DNA of 64,000 bases from Brevibacillus gelatini (lineage in GTDB: Bacteria; Bacillota; Bacilli; Brevibacillales; Brevibacillaceae), in contig NZ_RHHS01000033.1 of the NCBI RefSeq assembly GCF_003710935.1, positions 18,494 to 82,493 on the forward strand, given 5' to 3'. Under the pieces are notes generated by a model that saw only the letters and a program-made list of their open reading frames with translations, ran no database searches and was not told where the DNA came from. Below, one piece after another: positions 51,320-59,648 of the stretch. A program made the position numbers and the translations under genes. Each line of letters opens with the position of its first letter. Position 1 is the first letter of the stretch.

Positions 51320-53557
51320 GTGAAAACAAGACTCGTGTGGATTTTTTGCGCCATCCTGATATTGTTTTTCCATACAAATTGCGGAAATGCGCTTGCTGCC
51401 AACGAACAGCGCCAGGTCGTCATCCTGTTTGCGGAGGGGCTGTCTTTTTCCGATCTGGAAAAGCTGAAACGCCTGCCGCCTGTGGATAAGTGGATTGGCG
51501 AGGCGGCAGCAGGTGCGCTGTCCATACGCACGCCAGGTCCGCGGACGGCGGCCAACGGTTACTTGCTGATGGGCAGTGGCACGCAGGCTCTCTACACCGA
51601 GCGCAGCGGTACGGCCTATCACCCGCAAGAAGCGCTCTCTCCCAAAGAGACGGCAGGAGAGCGGATGCAGGAGCTGGGCGGGTACCAGGCGCAGGACTTG
51701 GCGCGCTCTGCCATCGTTTTTCCCGGTATTTTCCGGCTGCACGAGGATAACCGGGACAAACCGTATTCCTCCCGGCTTGGGCTGTTGGGCACGACGCTTG
51801 CCGCGCACAAGATTCGCGTAGCGTCCTACGGCAACGGGGATGTGGCGGAAGTCAGACAACGGCACGCTGTCCTGTTTGCCATGGACCAGGAGGGAAGGGT
51901 TCCGGCAGGCGACGTGTCCGGGAAAAACACGCTGCCCGCTCAAGGGTATCCGTACGGGGTGAAAACGAATTACGATTACCTGCGCGAGCAGATTCAGGCT
52001 GACCGCACATCCGGCCTGATTGCGGTACAGCTTTCCGACTTGTCCCGCCTCTACCAGCTCGGCCCGGATATGGAGCCGGGGCAGTTTGCCAGACAGTATC
52101 AGCGGGTTTTGCACGATCTGGCGCAGTTTCTCGACGGATTGCTCTCTGTGCGCGGGCAAAACCAACTGGTCATGCTCGTGTCGCCAGCAGTCAACCCGAC
52201 AGCCGCAAAAGAAAAGGCGTTGCTGTTGCCGCTGTTGAGCTGGTCAGGAGAAGGAAAGGGCCTTTTGACTTCAGCGACGACGCGGCAATCCGGCCTGGTC
52301 AGCGGACTCGACGTGTTGCCTACGGTTTTGTCATGGCTGGACCTTCCTGTTCCGAAAGGTTTGGCGGGTCACGTCATGCACAGTGTTGAAGGTGGAACAC
52401 TCCCGCTGCTGCTTCACCAGGTGGAGAACATTCATCATACGTACGCCACGCGCTCTTCGGTGCTCTACACCTATGTCATGCTGCAAATCGTGACATTGGC
52501 GTTCGCGGCATTGCTGTGGCTGTGGGGCCGAAGAAAAGAAGGCGCAGGCTTGTCCCGCCTGCGCAGAGGTGTCCGTCTGGCGCTGCTTGCCCTGCTCTGG
52601 TTCCCCTGTTTGCTGTTGGCCGAGAGCTTGCTTGACTGGCGCGTTCACGGTTCAGTTGTTCTCGGGGCGATCATTATGGCAGGGCTGGCAGCGGCCTTTT
52701 GGCAGGAAAACCACTCCTTTGCCCGGATTACGCTGACGACAAGCGCCGTAACGGTTGCCGCCTTGCTGCTCGACGGCTGGTCGGGGGCGACGCTGATGCG
52801 GCAGTCGTTTCTCGGCTACGACCCGGTGATCGGGGCGCGCTTTTATGGCTTGGGGAATGAATACGAAGGAGTCTTGATCGGGGGAACGATTATGCTGATC
52901 GCTTCCTTGTACCAGCTTTACCGGGAAAAGAGCCGGACACTTCCCGGAACGAGCCTGCTTGTGCCTGCCGTCTCGGTCGCTATTTGCGCTGTCGTACTCT
53001 ACTATATGGTCGCGCCGGATCTGGGCACGGACGCAGGAGGCTTTCTCGCCGGGCTGGTCGGCTTTTTTGTCGCCTTTTCCCGGCTGCACGGCTGGCGCAT
53101 CGGCAAAAAAGGCCTCCTGCTTCTGGCAGGCGGCCTCATGCTTGGCGTTATAGGGTTGATGGCAGTGAGCCTCGTTTCCGAAAAGCCGCCCACACACGTC
53201 GGGCGAGTCGCCCAGCAAATGGTGGCGGGCGAGTGGGCGGACGTCTGGCAGATGGTCGAGCGGAAGCTGGCGATGAACCTGCGGTTGATTCGCGTCTCGA
53301 TCTGGAGCAAGGTGTTTGCCGTTTCGCTCATCGTCCTTGGGCTGCTCGCCCTGAAAAACGACCGCTTTCTCCGCCATCTGGCACAGGATACGCCCTATCT
53401 GGTAAATGGCTTCGCAGGCGTCATTGCCGGAGCGCTGGCGGGACTTGCGCTCAACGACTCGGGCATCGTGACCGCTGCGACCTGCATTTCGTTTCTCGTC
53501 GTGCCCGCGCTGTACGCGGCGCTTTCGGAGCCGACACAGGAGCGCTGCTCGACGTGA
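51320..53557 (+). CDS. 745-residue membrane protein with alkaline phosphatase-like ectodomain
   Basis: I do not recognise a named family. Signal peptide (about residues 1-27), an extracellular region of about 350 residues, then about ten membrane helices (from residue 385 to the end). The ectodomain starts RQVVILFAEGLSFSDLEKL and ends GLVSGLDVLPTVLSWLDLPV, similar in layout to alkaline phosphatase/sulfatase-fold proteins, but the metal-binding residues are not evident, so it may be a degenerate binding domain. The membrane half has conserved-looking loops GARFYGLGNEYEGVLIGGT and APDLGTDAGGFLAGLVG. GTG start behind CAGGAGGAAC, with DnaA boxes up to 12 bp before it. Confidence 0.85.
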   Translation: MKTRLVWIFCAILILFFHTNCGNALAANEQRQVVILFAEGLSFSDLEKLKRLPPVDKWIGEAAAGALSIRTPGPRTAANGYLLMGSGTQALYTERSGTAYHPQEALSPKETAGERMQELGGYQAQDLARSAIVFPGIFRLHEDNRDKPYSSRLGLLGTTLAAHKIRVASYGNGDVAEVRQRHAVLFAMDQEGRVPAGDVSGKNTLPAQGYPYGVKTNYDYLREQIQADRTSGLIAVQLSDLSRLYQLGPDMEPGQFARQYQRVLHDLAQFLDGLLSVRGQNQLVMLVSPAVNPTAAKEKALLLPLLSWSGEGKGLLTSATTRQSGLVSGLDVLPTVLSWLDLPVPKGLAGHVMHSVEGGTLPLLLHQVENIHHTYATRSSVLYTYVMLQIVTLAFAALLWLWGRRKEGAGLSRLRRGVRLALLALLWFPCLLLAESLLDWRVHGSVVLGAIIMAGLAAAFWQENHSFARITLTTSAVTVAALLLDGWSGATLMRQSFLGYDPVIGARFYGLGNEYEGVLIGGTIMLIASLYQLYREKSRTLPGTSLLVPAVSVAICAVVLYYMVAPDLGTDAGGFLAGLVGFFVAFSRLHGWRIGKKGLLLLAGGLMLGVIGLMAVSLVSEKPPTHVGRVAQQMVAGEWADVWQMVERKLAMNLRLIRVSIWSKVFAVSLIVLGLLALKNDRFLRHLAQDTPYLVNGFAGVIAGALAGLALNDSGIVTAATCISFLVVPALYAALSEPTQERCST

Positions 53558-53597
53558 GCCACCTTCAGATACGCTTGTGCACCCAGACAGCCGCTTG

Positions 53598-55532
53598 CTA
53601 TTCCTCTTGCAGCGTGCTCCATTCGTCGTACAACTGCTCCAACTCCTGCTTGGCAGCTTGGATCAAGTCGTTACGCTCTTTTGCTTGCACGTGATCGCTG
53701 TAGATTTCCGGGAGACACAGCTCTTCCTCCCATTTGACGATGTCGGCTTCCCGCTTTTGAATCGTCGCTTCGATTTCTTCCAAACGGCGCTGGCGTTGAC
53801 GCTCGCGCCTTTTTGCTTCCTTGTCCAGCTCGTAGGACGACTTTTCCGGCTGGGCTGCCGCAGTAGACCCTTGCTTTTTCACAGGCTGCGCCGCTTGCTC
53901 GGCAGCGAGTTCGGCCAGCTCCTGCTTTTTCTCCACGTAGTAATCGTAGTTGCCCAAATAGCTGGTCACGCCCTCGCCCGTCAGCTCCAGTACGCGAGTG
54001 GCTATCTTGTTCAGGAAGTAGCGGTCGTGGGAGACGAACAGGATCGTGCCCGGATAGTCGTAGAGCGCGTTTTCCAGCACCTCTTTGCTATAGATGTCCA
54101 GGTGGTTCGTCGGCTCGTCAAAAATCAGGAAGTTGGCCTGCTTCAACATCAGCTTCGCCAGCGAGACACGCGCTCGTTCCCCGCCGGACAGATCGCTGAT
54201 TTTCTTTTGCACATCGTCGCCACTGAACAGGAAGTTGCCGAGCAGCGTCCGCACGTCTTTTTCCAGCATGTGCGGATACTCGTCCCATATTTCGCCGAGC
54301 ACCGTGTTGCGCTCGTTCAGGTTGCGATGCTCCTGATCGTAGTAGCCGATTGTCACATTGCTGCCAAAATGCACGTCGCCAGCGAGTGCCTTCAGTTGTC
54401 CGACAATCGTTTTCAGCAAAGTCGACTTGCCGATCCCGTTTGGCCCGACCAGGGCGACCCGTTCCTCGCGCTCGATTTCAAACGTCAGGCCGCGGGAGAG
54501 GACGGCATTCGGATAGCCGACAGACAGGTTGTTTGCCTTCATGACAATCGTTCCGCTCATTTTGGCTACGTCGAAGGAAAAATTCACGGACTTGTTTTGC
54601 ATGATCGGCTTGTCCAGGCGCTCCATTTTTTCCAGCGTCTTGCGTCTGCTTTGTGCCCGCTTGGTTGTGGTGGCGCGGGCGATGTTGCGGGCGATGAAGT
54701 CTTCCAGCCTGGCGATTTCCTCCTGCTGCTTCTCGAAGCGCTTCAGCTCCTGCTCCAGACGAGCCGCCTTTTCATCGAGAAAGCGGCTGTAGTTGCCCAC
54801 GTACCGGGTAGCGCGAGTCCGCTCGATTTCATAGACGACCGTCACCAGCTTGTCGAGGAAGTAGCGGTCGTGGGAGACGACGAGAATCGCGCCCGGATAG
54901 TTTTGCAAGTACGTTTCCAGCCAGGTAAGTGTCTCAATATCGAGGTAGTTGGTCGGCTCGTCCAGCAAAAGAATCGTCGGGGATTGCAGCAAAAGCTTCG
55001 CCAGTGCCAGCCTTGTCTTTTGTCCGCCGCTCAGCGTCTTGATCGGGGTCTGGTAGTCCATGTCTGCAAAGCGCATGCCGTGCAGGACGCCGCGAATGGC
55101 CCCTTCGTAGCTGTAGCCGCCTTTTTCCTTGAATGCCTCCGAGCGGAGCGAATAGTTCTCCAAAATTTGCTGATAGCGCTTTTCGTCTGCAAGCACGTCC
55201 GGATCGCCCATTTTGGCCTCCAGCTCCCGCAATTCCTTTTCCTCTGCCCGCAAATCGTCAAAGACGCTCAGCATCTCATCCCAAATACATCGCTCGGATT
55301 CAAGCCCGCTGTTTTGCGCCAAATAGCCGATTGTCACATCTTTCGGGATGCGGACAAGCCCGCTGTCGTAGCTCAGCTCGCCCGCGAGTATTTTCATCAA
55401 GGTAGATTTGCCCGCGCCGTTCACGCCGACAAGCCCAACCCGCTCTCCAGTTTGTATTTGCAGAGAGATGTCCTGTAGAATGGTTTCGATGCCGTATGTT
55501 TTTTCTATATGTTCAGCCTGCAGCAAAATCAT
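53598..55532 (-). CDS. ydiF: ABC-F family ATPase (YdiF-like)
   Basis: A 644-residue protein with two ABC ATPase domains and no membrane part. Walker A GVNGAGKS and GPNGIGKS, two signatures (LSGGQKTRLALAKLLL, LSGGERARVSLAKLML), two DEPTN(Y/H)LD boxes, and the linker between them. ABC-F proteins act on the ribosome in translation or antibiotic protection. The C-terminal 100 residues are a charged coiled coil. Same neighbour as in B. subtilis (ydiF after tsaD). The ATG at 55532 follows AAGAGGTG. Confidence 0.93.
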   Translation of the reverse strand: MILLQAEHIEKTYGIETILQDISLQIQTGERVGLVGVNGAGKSTLMKILAGELSYDSGLVRIPKDVTIGYLAQNSGLESERCIWDEMLSVFDDLRAEEKELRELEAKMGDPDVLADEKRYQQILENYSLRSEAFKEKGGYSYEGAIRGVLHGMRFADMDYQTPIKTLSGGQKTRLALAKLLLQSPTILLLDEPTNYLDIETLTWLETYLQNYPGAILVVSHDRYFLDKLVTVVYEIERTRATRYVGNYSRFLDEKAARLEQELKRFEKQQEEIARLEDFIARNIARATTTKRAQSRRKTLEKMERLDKPIMQNKSVNFSFDVAKMSGTIVMKANNLSVGYPNAVLSRGLTFEIEREERVALVGPNGIGKSTLLKTIVGQLKALAGDVHFGSNVTIGYYDQEHRNLNERNTVLGEIWDEYPHMLEKDVRTLLGNFLFSGDDVQKKISDLSGGERARVSLAKLMLKQANFLIFDEPTNHLDIYSKEVLENALYDYPGTILFVSHDRYFLNKIATRVLELTGEGVTSYLGNYDYYVEKKQELAELAAEQAAQPVKKQGSTAAAQPEKSSYELDKEAKRRERQRQRRLEEIEATIQKREADIVKWEEELCLPEIYSDHVQAKERNDLIQAAKQELEQLYDEWSTLQEE

Positions 55533-55638
55533 CTGATTCACCTCTTTATATTGTAATGCAAGTGTAGCCTAGAGAGCGCGCACGGGACAACCCTTCTGGG
55601 GGCGGTCCTTGTGCGGCAGGGAGAGGGGAGAGGTTGTC

Positions 55639-56217
55639 ATGGACCCAAAAACGAATAAAAAACAGCTGCGAAGCCATATTTTGGAGAGACGCAAAGCCAT
55701 GCCGCCAGACGAGCGCAAACAATACGCGGAGCAGATCTGCCGCCATCTGCTGGAAAACGAGCGGCTTGCGGCAGCGGGGGCAATCATGGCCTTTCACCCT
55801 TTTGGCGACGAAGCAGACATTTTGCCGTTCATTCAGGAGGCGATGAAAAGAGGGCAGGAAATATGGCTGCCTCTCGCCCTGGTCGAACAGCGCCGCCTGA
55901 TTCCGTACCGCTATACAGGACCGGAAATGCTCAAGCAGGGCGTGTACGGGATCATGGAGCCGGACCCGGCAAAGGCAGAGGAAGCAGAGCTTTCCCGCCT
56001 GGATGCCGTCGTCGTGCCTGGCGTGGCGTTTGACAGGCAGGGCGGCAGAATGGGCTACGGCGGCGGTTTTTACGATCGGTTCCTTGCCGGGCTGGACAGA
56101 CTGCCTTATTTAGTCGGTGTCGGCTTCTCCATGCAGGTAGTCGAGCATGTTCCGCTTGAGCCTCACGATATTCGCCTGGATGGAATTGTGACGGAAAACG
56201 GCTTTTTTCAATCGTGA
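55639..56217 (+). CDS. 5-formyltetrahydrofolate cyclo-ligase
   Basis: A 192-residue enzyme (YqgN family) turning 5-formyl-THF into 5,10-methenyl-THF with ATP. The N-terminal KKQLRSHILERRKAM, and GGRMGYGGGFYDRFL with the ATP/folate-binding loop, are diagnostic. The ATG at 55639 follows GGGGAGAGG. Diverges from the ABC-F gene. Confidence 0.94.
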   Translation: MDPKTNKKQLRSHILERRKAMPPDERKQYAEQICRHLLENERLAAAGAIMAFHPFGDEADILPFIQEAMKRGQEIWLPLALVEQRRLIPYRYTGPEMLKQGVYGIMEPDPAKAEEAELSRLDAVVVPGVAFDRQGGRMGYGGGFYDRFLAGLDRLPYLVGVGFSMQVVEHVPLEPHDIRLDGIVTENGFFQS

Positions 56218-56316
56218 AGGTTTTGTGTCAGGAGGTTCCTTTTTCTTGCTGTTCCCTCTACACTATGGACAAAAAAGTGTACAATACTAACGAATGAGAA
56301 AACGGAGGAATGAACT

Positions 56317-56832
56317 GTGGGCAAATGGAAGGTAGGCGTTATCTCGGCGAGTGACTCGATTGCCAGAGGGGACCGGGTTGATGACCGGATTCCTATCATT
56401 CGCAATCTGACAAGGGATTGGCTGGACGTAGATGTAGCTGTCTACCGTGCCGTTACTGATGATATGGAAGAACTGCAGGAAAACATGATTGAGCTGGTGG
56501 ACCGCGAAAAATGCGACTTGCTGATCGTAACCGGAGGAACGGGTCTGAGCCCGCGCGACGTCACGCCGGAAGTGACCGCCTGGGTGATTGACAGAAAAGT
56601 TCCGGGACTCGCGGAAGAAATGCGCCGCGCCGGCCTGCAGCAATCCCGACGGGCGATGCTGACGCGCGCGGTAGCGGGAACACGCGGCAACTCGCTCATC
56701 ATTAACCTCCCCGGCAATGCAAAAGGTGTCGAAATCTGCTTCAACGCCATCGGCGACATGCTCGCGGATGCCTTGCACATTTTGCAAGGGACAGGAGAAG
56801 CCAATGAAGATTGGGGAGGATTGGGTTGGTAG
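56317..56832 (+). CDS. moaB: molybdenum cofactor biosynthesis protein MoaB/MogA
   Basis: A 171-residue MoCF-fold protein: VGVISASDSIARGDRVDD, LLIVTGGTGLSPRDVTPE and INLPGNAKGV. It adenylates molybdopterin before metal insertion. GTG start behind ACGGAGG. It overlaps the MoeA-like gene by 7 bp. Confidence 0.93.
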   Translation: MGKWKVGVISASDSIARGDRVDDRIPIIRNLTRDWLDVDVAVYRAVTDDMEELQENMIELVDREKCDLLIVTGGTGLSPRDVTPEVTAWVIDRKVPGLAEEMRRAGLQQSRRAMLTRAVAGTRGNSLIINLPGNAKGVEICFNAIGDMLADALHILQGTGEANEDWGGLGW

Positions 56833-57827
56833 AAAAACCGAAATTGCGGGAAGTTCCGGTGCGGGAAGCGATCGGCATGATGCTGCCGCACGACATGACG
56901 CAAATTTTGCCCGGTGAATTTAAAGGCCGCCTGTTCAAAAAAGGGCATGTTATCACGGAAGCGGACATCGAGCCGCTTTTGTCCATCGGCAAGGAACACA
57001 TTTACGTGCTGGAGATGCCAGAAGGCTTCATTCATGAGGAAGAGGCAGGCATCCGGATTGCCAAGGCTGTATCCGGTCAAGGTTTGACGCTCACGCCTCC
57101 ATACGAAGGCAAAGTCTCGATAAAAGCATCGCGGACGGGACTTGCCAAAATCAACGAGGAAGCCGTACATGCGCTGAACGCATTGGAGGGCATTGCCTTC
57201 TCCACGGTGTACGGCGATCAGGTCGTGCACCCTGGCCATACGCTCGCTGCCACCAGAATCATTCCGCTGATTATCGAAGAAGAGCGCATTGTGGAGCTGG
57301 AAAAGCTCGCCAAGCAGTTTGACGGCCCGATCGTTGAGGTGAAGCTGTTCCAGGAAAAGCAGGTGGGGCTTGTGACGACCGGAGGAGAAGTGTTTTCCGG
57401 GCGAATCGAAGACAAATTCGGTCCTGTGATCCGCAACAAGGTAGAAGCGCTCGGCTCTACCCTGGTCGGTCAACGCTTTGCTCCAGACGACAAAGAAGCG
57501 ATTGAACAACAGATTCGCTCGTTTCTGGACGAAGGGGTTGATCTGGTGCTCGTCACAGGCGGCATGTCCGTCGACCCTGATGACAGGACTCCGGGAGCGA
57601 TTGCCGGAGTGGGAGCAGAAGTGGTCCGTTACGGCACGCCGATGCTGCCGGGCTCCATGTTGATGGTCGCTTACAAAGGGGACATTCCGATCCTCGGCCT
57701 GCCTGGTGCCGTCATGCATGAGCCGTTTACCTCGTTTGATGTATTTTTGCCGCGCATTCTTGCAGGGGAACGAATTGTCGCTTCCGACATGACGAGACTC
57801 GGTTATGGCGGTTTACGGAAGTGCTAG
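56826..57827 (+). CDS. molybdopterin-binding, MoeA-like protein
   Basis: A 333-residue protein whose C-terminal half is a MoCF domain: VDLVLVTGGMSVDPDDRTPG, MLPGSMLMVAYKGDIPILGL, PGAVMHEPFTSFDVFLPRIL. The N-terminal half (VREAIGMMLPHDMTQILPGE, FKKGHVITEADI) resembles MoeA domain I but is shorter than the usual 400-residue MoeA. Probably an accessory or diverged molybdopterin molybdotransferase. The start is the TTG at 56826 after GGGGAGG, inside the moaB end. Confidence 0.88.
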   Translation: MVEKPKLREVPVREAIGMMLPHDMTQILPGEFKGRLFKKGHVITEADIEPLLSIGKEHIYVLEMPEGFIHEEEAGIRIAKAVSGQGLTLTPPYEGKVSIKASRTGLAKINEEAVHALNALEGIAFSTVYGDQVVHPGHTLAATRIIPLIIEEERIVELEKLAKQFDGPIVEVKLFQEKQVGLVTTGGEVFSGRIEDKFGPVIRNKVEALGSTLVGQRFAPDDKEAIEQQIRSFLDEGVDLVLVTGGMSVDPDDRTPGAIAGVGAEVVRYGTPMLPGSMLMVAYKGDIPILGLPGAVMHEPFTSFDVFLPRILAGERIVASDMTRLGYGGLRKC

Positions 57828-57868
57828 CTGGTTAGACTGGCAAATAACAGGAAAAGGGAGTGAAAGAC

Positions 57869-58225
57869 ATGGGTTCGATTGGGGTTCCTGGTTTGATTTT
57901 GATTCTGGTGTTGGCGTTGGTGCTCTTCGGGCCGAAAAAGCTGCCTGAGTTGGGACGAGCAATAGGTCATACATTGAGAGAGTTTAAAAACGCAACGCGC
58001 AGCCTGACGAGCGACGACGATGACGATGATGCGAAAAAGAAAGAGCTGGCTGAAAAAGAAGCACCAGCAAAAACGGCTGTCGTCACGGAGAAGGACGCCC
58101 TTGACCGCGAAAAAATCGAGCGGGAAGTGCGTGAACGCCTGGAGCGCGAGCGTCTGGAAAAAGAAATTCGCGAAAAGCTGGAAAAGGAACGCCTTCAGAT
58201 GGAAAAAGAGCAGCAGAAGGCCTAA
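57869..58225 (+). CDS. tatA: twin-arginine translocase subunit TatA
   Basis: A 118-residue protein. One membrane helix (residues 5-22) and the amphipathic helix after the hinge [20 protein letters not shown] are standard TatA. After residue 50 the tail is unusual: an Asp run ([11 protein letters not shown]), then about 40 residues of alternating Arg/Lys/Glu ([20 protein letters not shown]), a likely single alpha-helix or coiled coil. B. subtilis TatA proteins are about 57-70 residues. ATG at 57869 behind AAAAGGGAG. Confidence 0.93.
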   Translation: MGSIGVPGLILILVLALVLFGPKKLPELGRAIGHTLREFKNATRSLTSDDDDDDAKKKELAEKEAPAKTAVVTEKDALDREKIEREVRERLERERLEKEIREKLEKERLQMEKEQQKA

Positions 58226-58243
58226 TCAGGTAAGGTGGTTGCC

Positions 58244-59020
58244 ATGAACGATCAGGAAATGACAGTGGTTGAACACCTATCGGAGCTGCGAAAGCGCATC
58301 ATGTGGGTGCTGGCTGTTTTCGTTGTCGCACTGATAGTAGGCTTTTTCTTTGCCGGTCCGTTGATTGAGTATTTGAAGCAAGAGCCGATTGCCGATGGCG
58401 TGCCGATTATTTCCCTGCACCCATCCGATGTTCTTCGCGTCTACATGCAGTTCGCCTTTTTGATTGGTGCGGTCGTGACCTTGCCTGTTGCGCTCTATCA
58501 TCTTTGGCGCTTTGTCTCGCCAGGCTTGCAGGAGCATGAGCGACGCGGGGCGCTTTACTTTATACCCGCAGCCTGTTTTCTTTTCATTACGGGCATTTTG
58601 TTTGGGTATTACATCGTTTTTCCGATGATTATGCAGTTCATGACGGGTATGACCGAGACGATCGGGGCTGATCCGAACTACGGGATTGCTGAGTATTTCG
58701 GTTTCCTGTTCAACATGGTCATCCCTTTTGGCGTCCTGTTCCAGTTGCCGATTATCGTAATGTTTCTGACCCGCTTGCGCATCCTCAATCCGATGCGGCT
58801 GGCAAAGGCAAGACGGTTCGCTTATTTCGGGTTGGCTGTGATCGCTATTACTTTGACGCCTCCCGATATTGTCAGCGACGTTTTGGTAACGATCCCGCTT
58901 TTGCTGCTTTATGAATTCAGCGTTTGGCTGTCGAGCATCGTCTACCGCAAGCAATTGAAGGAAGAAGCAGAGTGGGAAAGTGAATTCGGCGGCTTTGAAA
59001 CAGATGAGATGGTACGATAA
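58244..59020 (+). CDS. tatC: twin-arginine translocase subunit TatC
   Basis: A 258-residue membrane protein with six helices. VVEHLSELRKRIMWVL and FLFNMVIPFGVLFQLPIIVM are TatC signatures; the N-terminal region reads twin-arginine signals. The ATG at 58244 follows TAAGGTGG. Together with tatA it makes a minimal Tat system. Confidence 0.96.
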   Translation: MNDQEMTVVEHLSELRKRIMWVLAVFVVALIVGFFFAGPLIEYLKQEPIADGVPIISLHPSDVLRVYMQFAFLIGAVVTLPVALYHLWRFVSPGLQEHERRGALYFIPAACFLFITGILFGYYIVFPMIMQFMTGMTETIGADPNYGIAEYFGFLFNMVIPFGVLFQLPIIVMFLTRLRILNPMRLAKARRFAYFGLAVIAITLTPPDIVSDVLVTIPLLLLYEFSVWLSSIVYRKQLKEEAEWESEFGGFETDEMVR

Positions 59021-59033
59021 GGTCGATAACAGA

Positions 59034-59085
59034 GAGACCCCTTGCTATTGGTACTGATACGGATAGCAACGGGGTCTTTTTTTTC
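59034..59085 (+). terminator. terminator of tatAC
   Basis: GACCCCTTGCTAT pairs with ATAGCAACGGGGTC, followed by eight Ts. Confidence 0.94.
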
Positions 59086-59120
59086 ATGACGAACATAGCG
59101 GCAGGACAGGCTGCCGCAGG

Positions 59121-59162
59121 AAAGCATCGGCTCTGCTTGCGACAGGGACGATGCTTTTTTGC
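59121..59162 (+). terminator. second terminator-like hairpin
   Basis: AAAGCATCG pairs with CGATGCTTT around a 19-base loop, followed by more Ts. It comes 37 bp after the tatAC terminator and before the next gene, which it might attenuate. Confidence 0.75.
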
Positions 59163-59230
59163 TGAGTTCGAATGACCACAGACAGGTGGGAGATACTAGA
59201 AAAGTTATGAACAGGAGGTGGTAGAGCAAC

Positions 59231-59641
59231 ATGTGGCTGATCTTATGCCTGACCTTGCTTTTTTCGGCTGGCTCCGCCAATGGCGGCGAGCAGGTAGAGT
59301 TGTTTGATTCAGACAAGCAGCAGGTTGTTGCGACGTTTGCCAATTCAGACGAGTTTCAAAAAGAGGCGCAGCAACTGCTTCGCACCGTAAGCGGGCGGGT
59401 GCTGGAGCTGAACCCGTCACTCGACCACGCGATGATCGTTAAAATCCCGCTGGCGCCGCCGCAAAGATTGCAGCATGTCCCGTCTGGCATCGACGCCGAA
59501 ATCGCGGAGATGTTCGTCATCATGCCGAAAAAAGGGGGCAGGCGCCCGTATCTGATTTTGCACACCAAAGAATATGAGACGGTTGTGGTCGAGTTTTCGG
59601 GAGCGGTGGATCAACTCAGGTCAAGCGTCCGTTTGCGCTGA
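59231..59641 (+). CDS. small secreted protein
   Basis: A 136-residue protein with a short signal peptide (MWLILCLTLLFSAGSANG) and a beta-rich mature part (VELFDSDKQQVVATF ... GGRRPYLILHTKEYETVVVE). No family I recognise. RBS AGGAGGTGG is 12-13 bp before the ATG, longer than usual. Converges on the CAP-domain gene with 7 bp between stops. Confidence 0.75.
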   Translation: MWLILCLTLLFSAGSANGGEQVELFDSDKQQVVATFANSDEFQKEAQQLLRTVSGRVLELNPSLDHAMIVKIPLAPPQRLQHVPSGIDAEIAEMFVIMPKKGGRRPYLILHTKEYETVVVEFSGAVDQLRSSVRLR

Positions 59642-59648
59642 CGGCACC

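Noticed and set aside
53577..55478. 633-codon plus-strand frame opposite the ABC-F gene
   Set aside because: The minus strand has full Walker, signature and DEPT motifs; the plus frame is its shadow.
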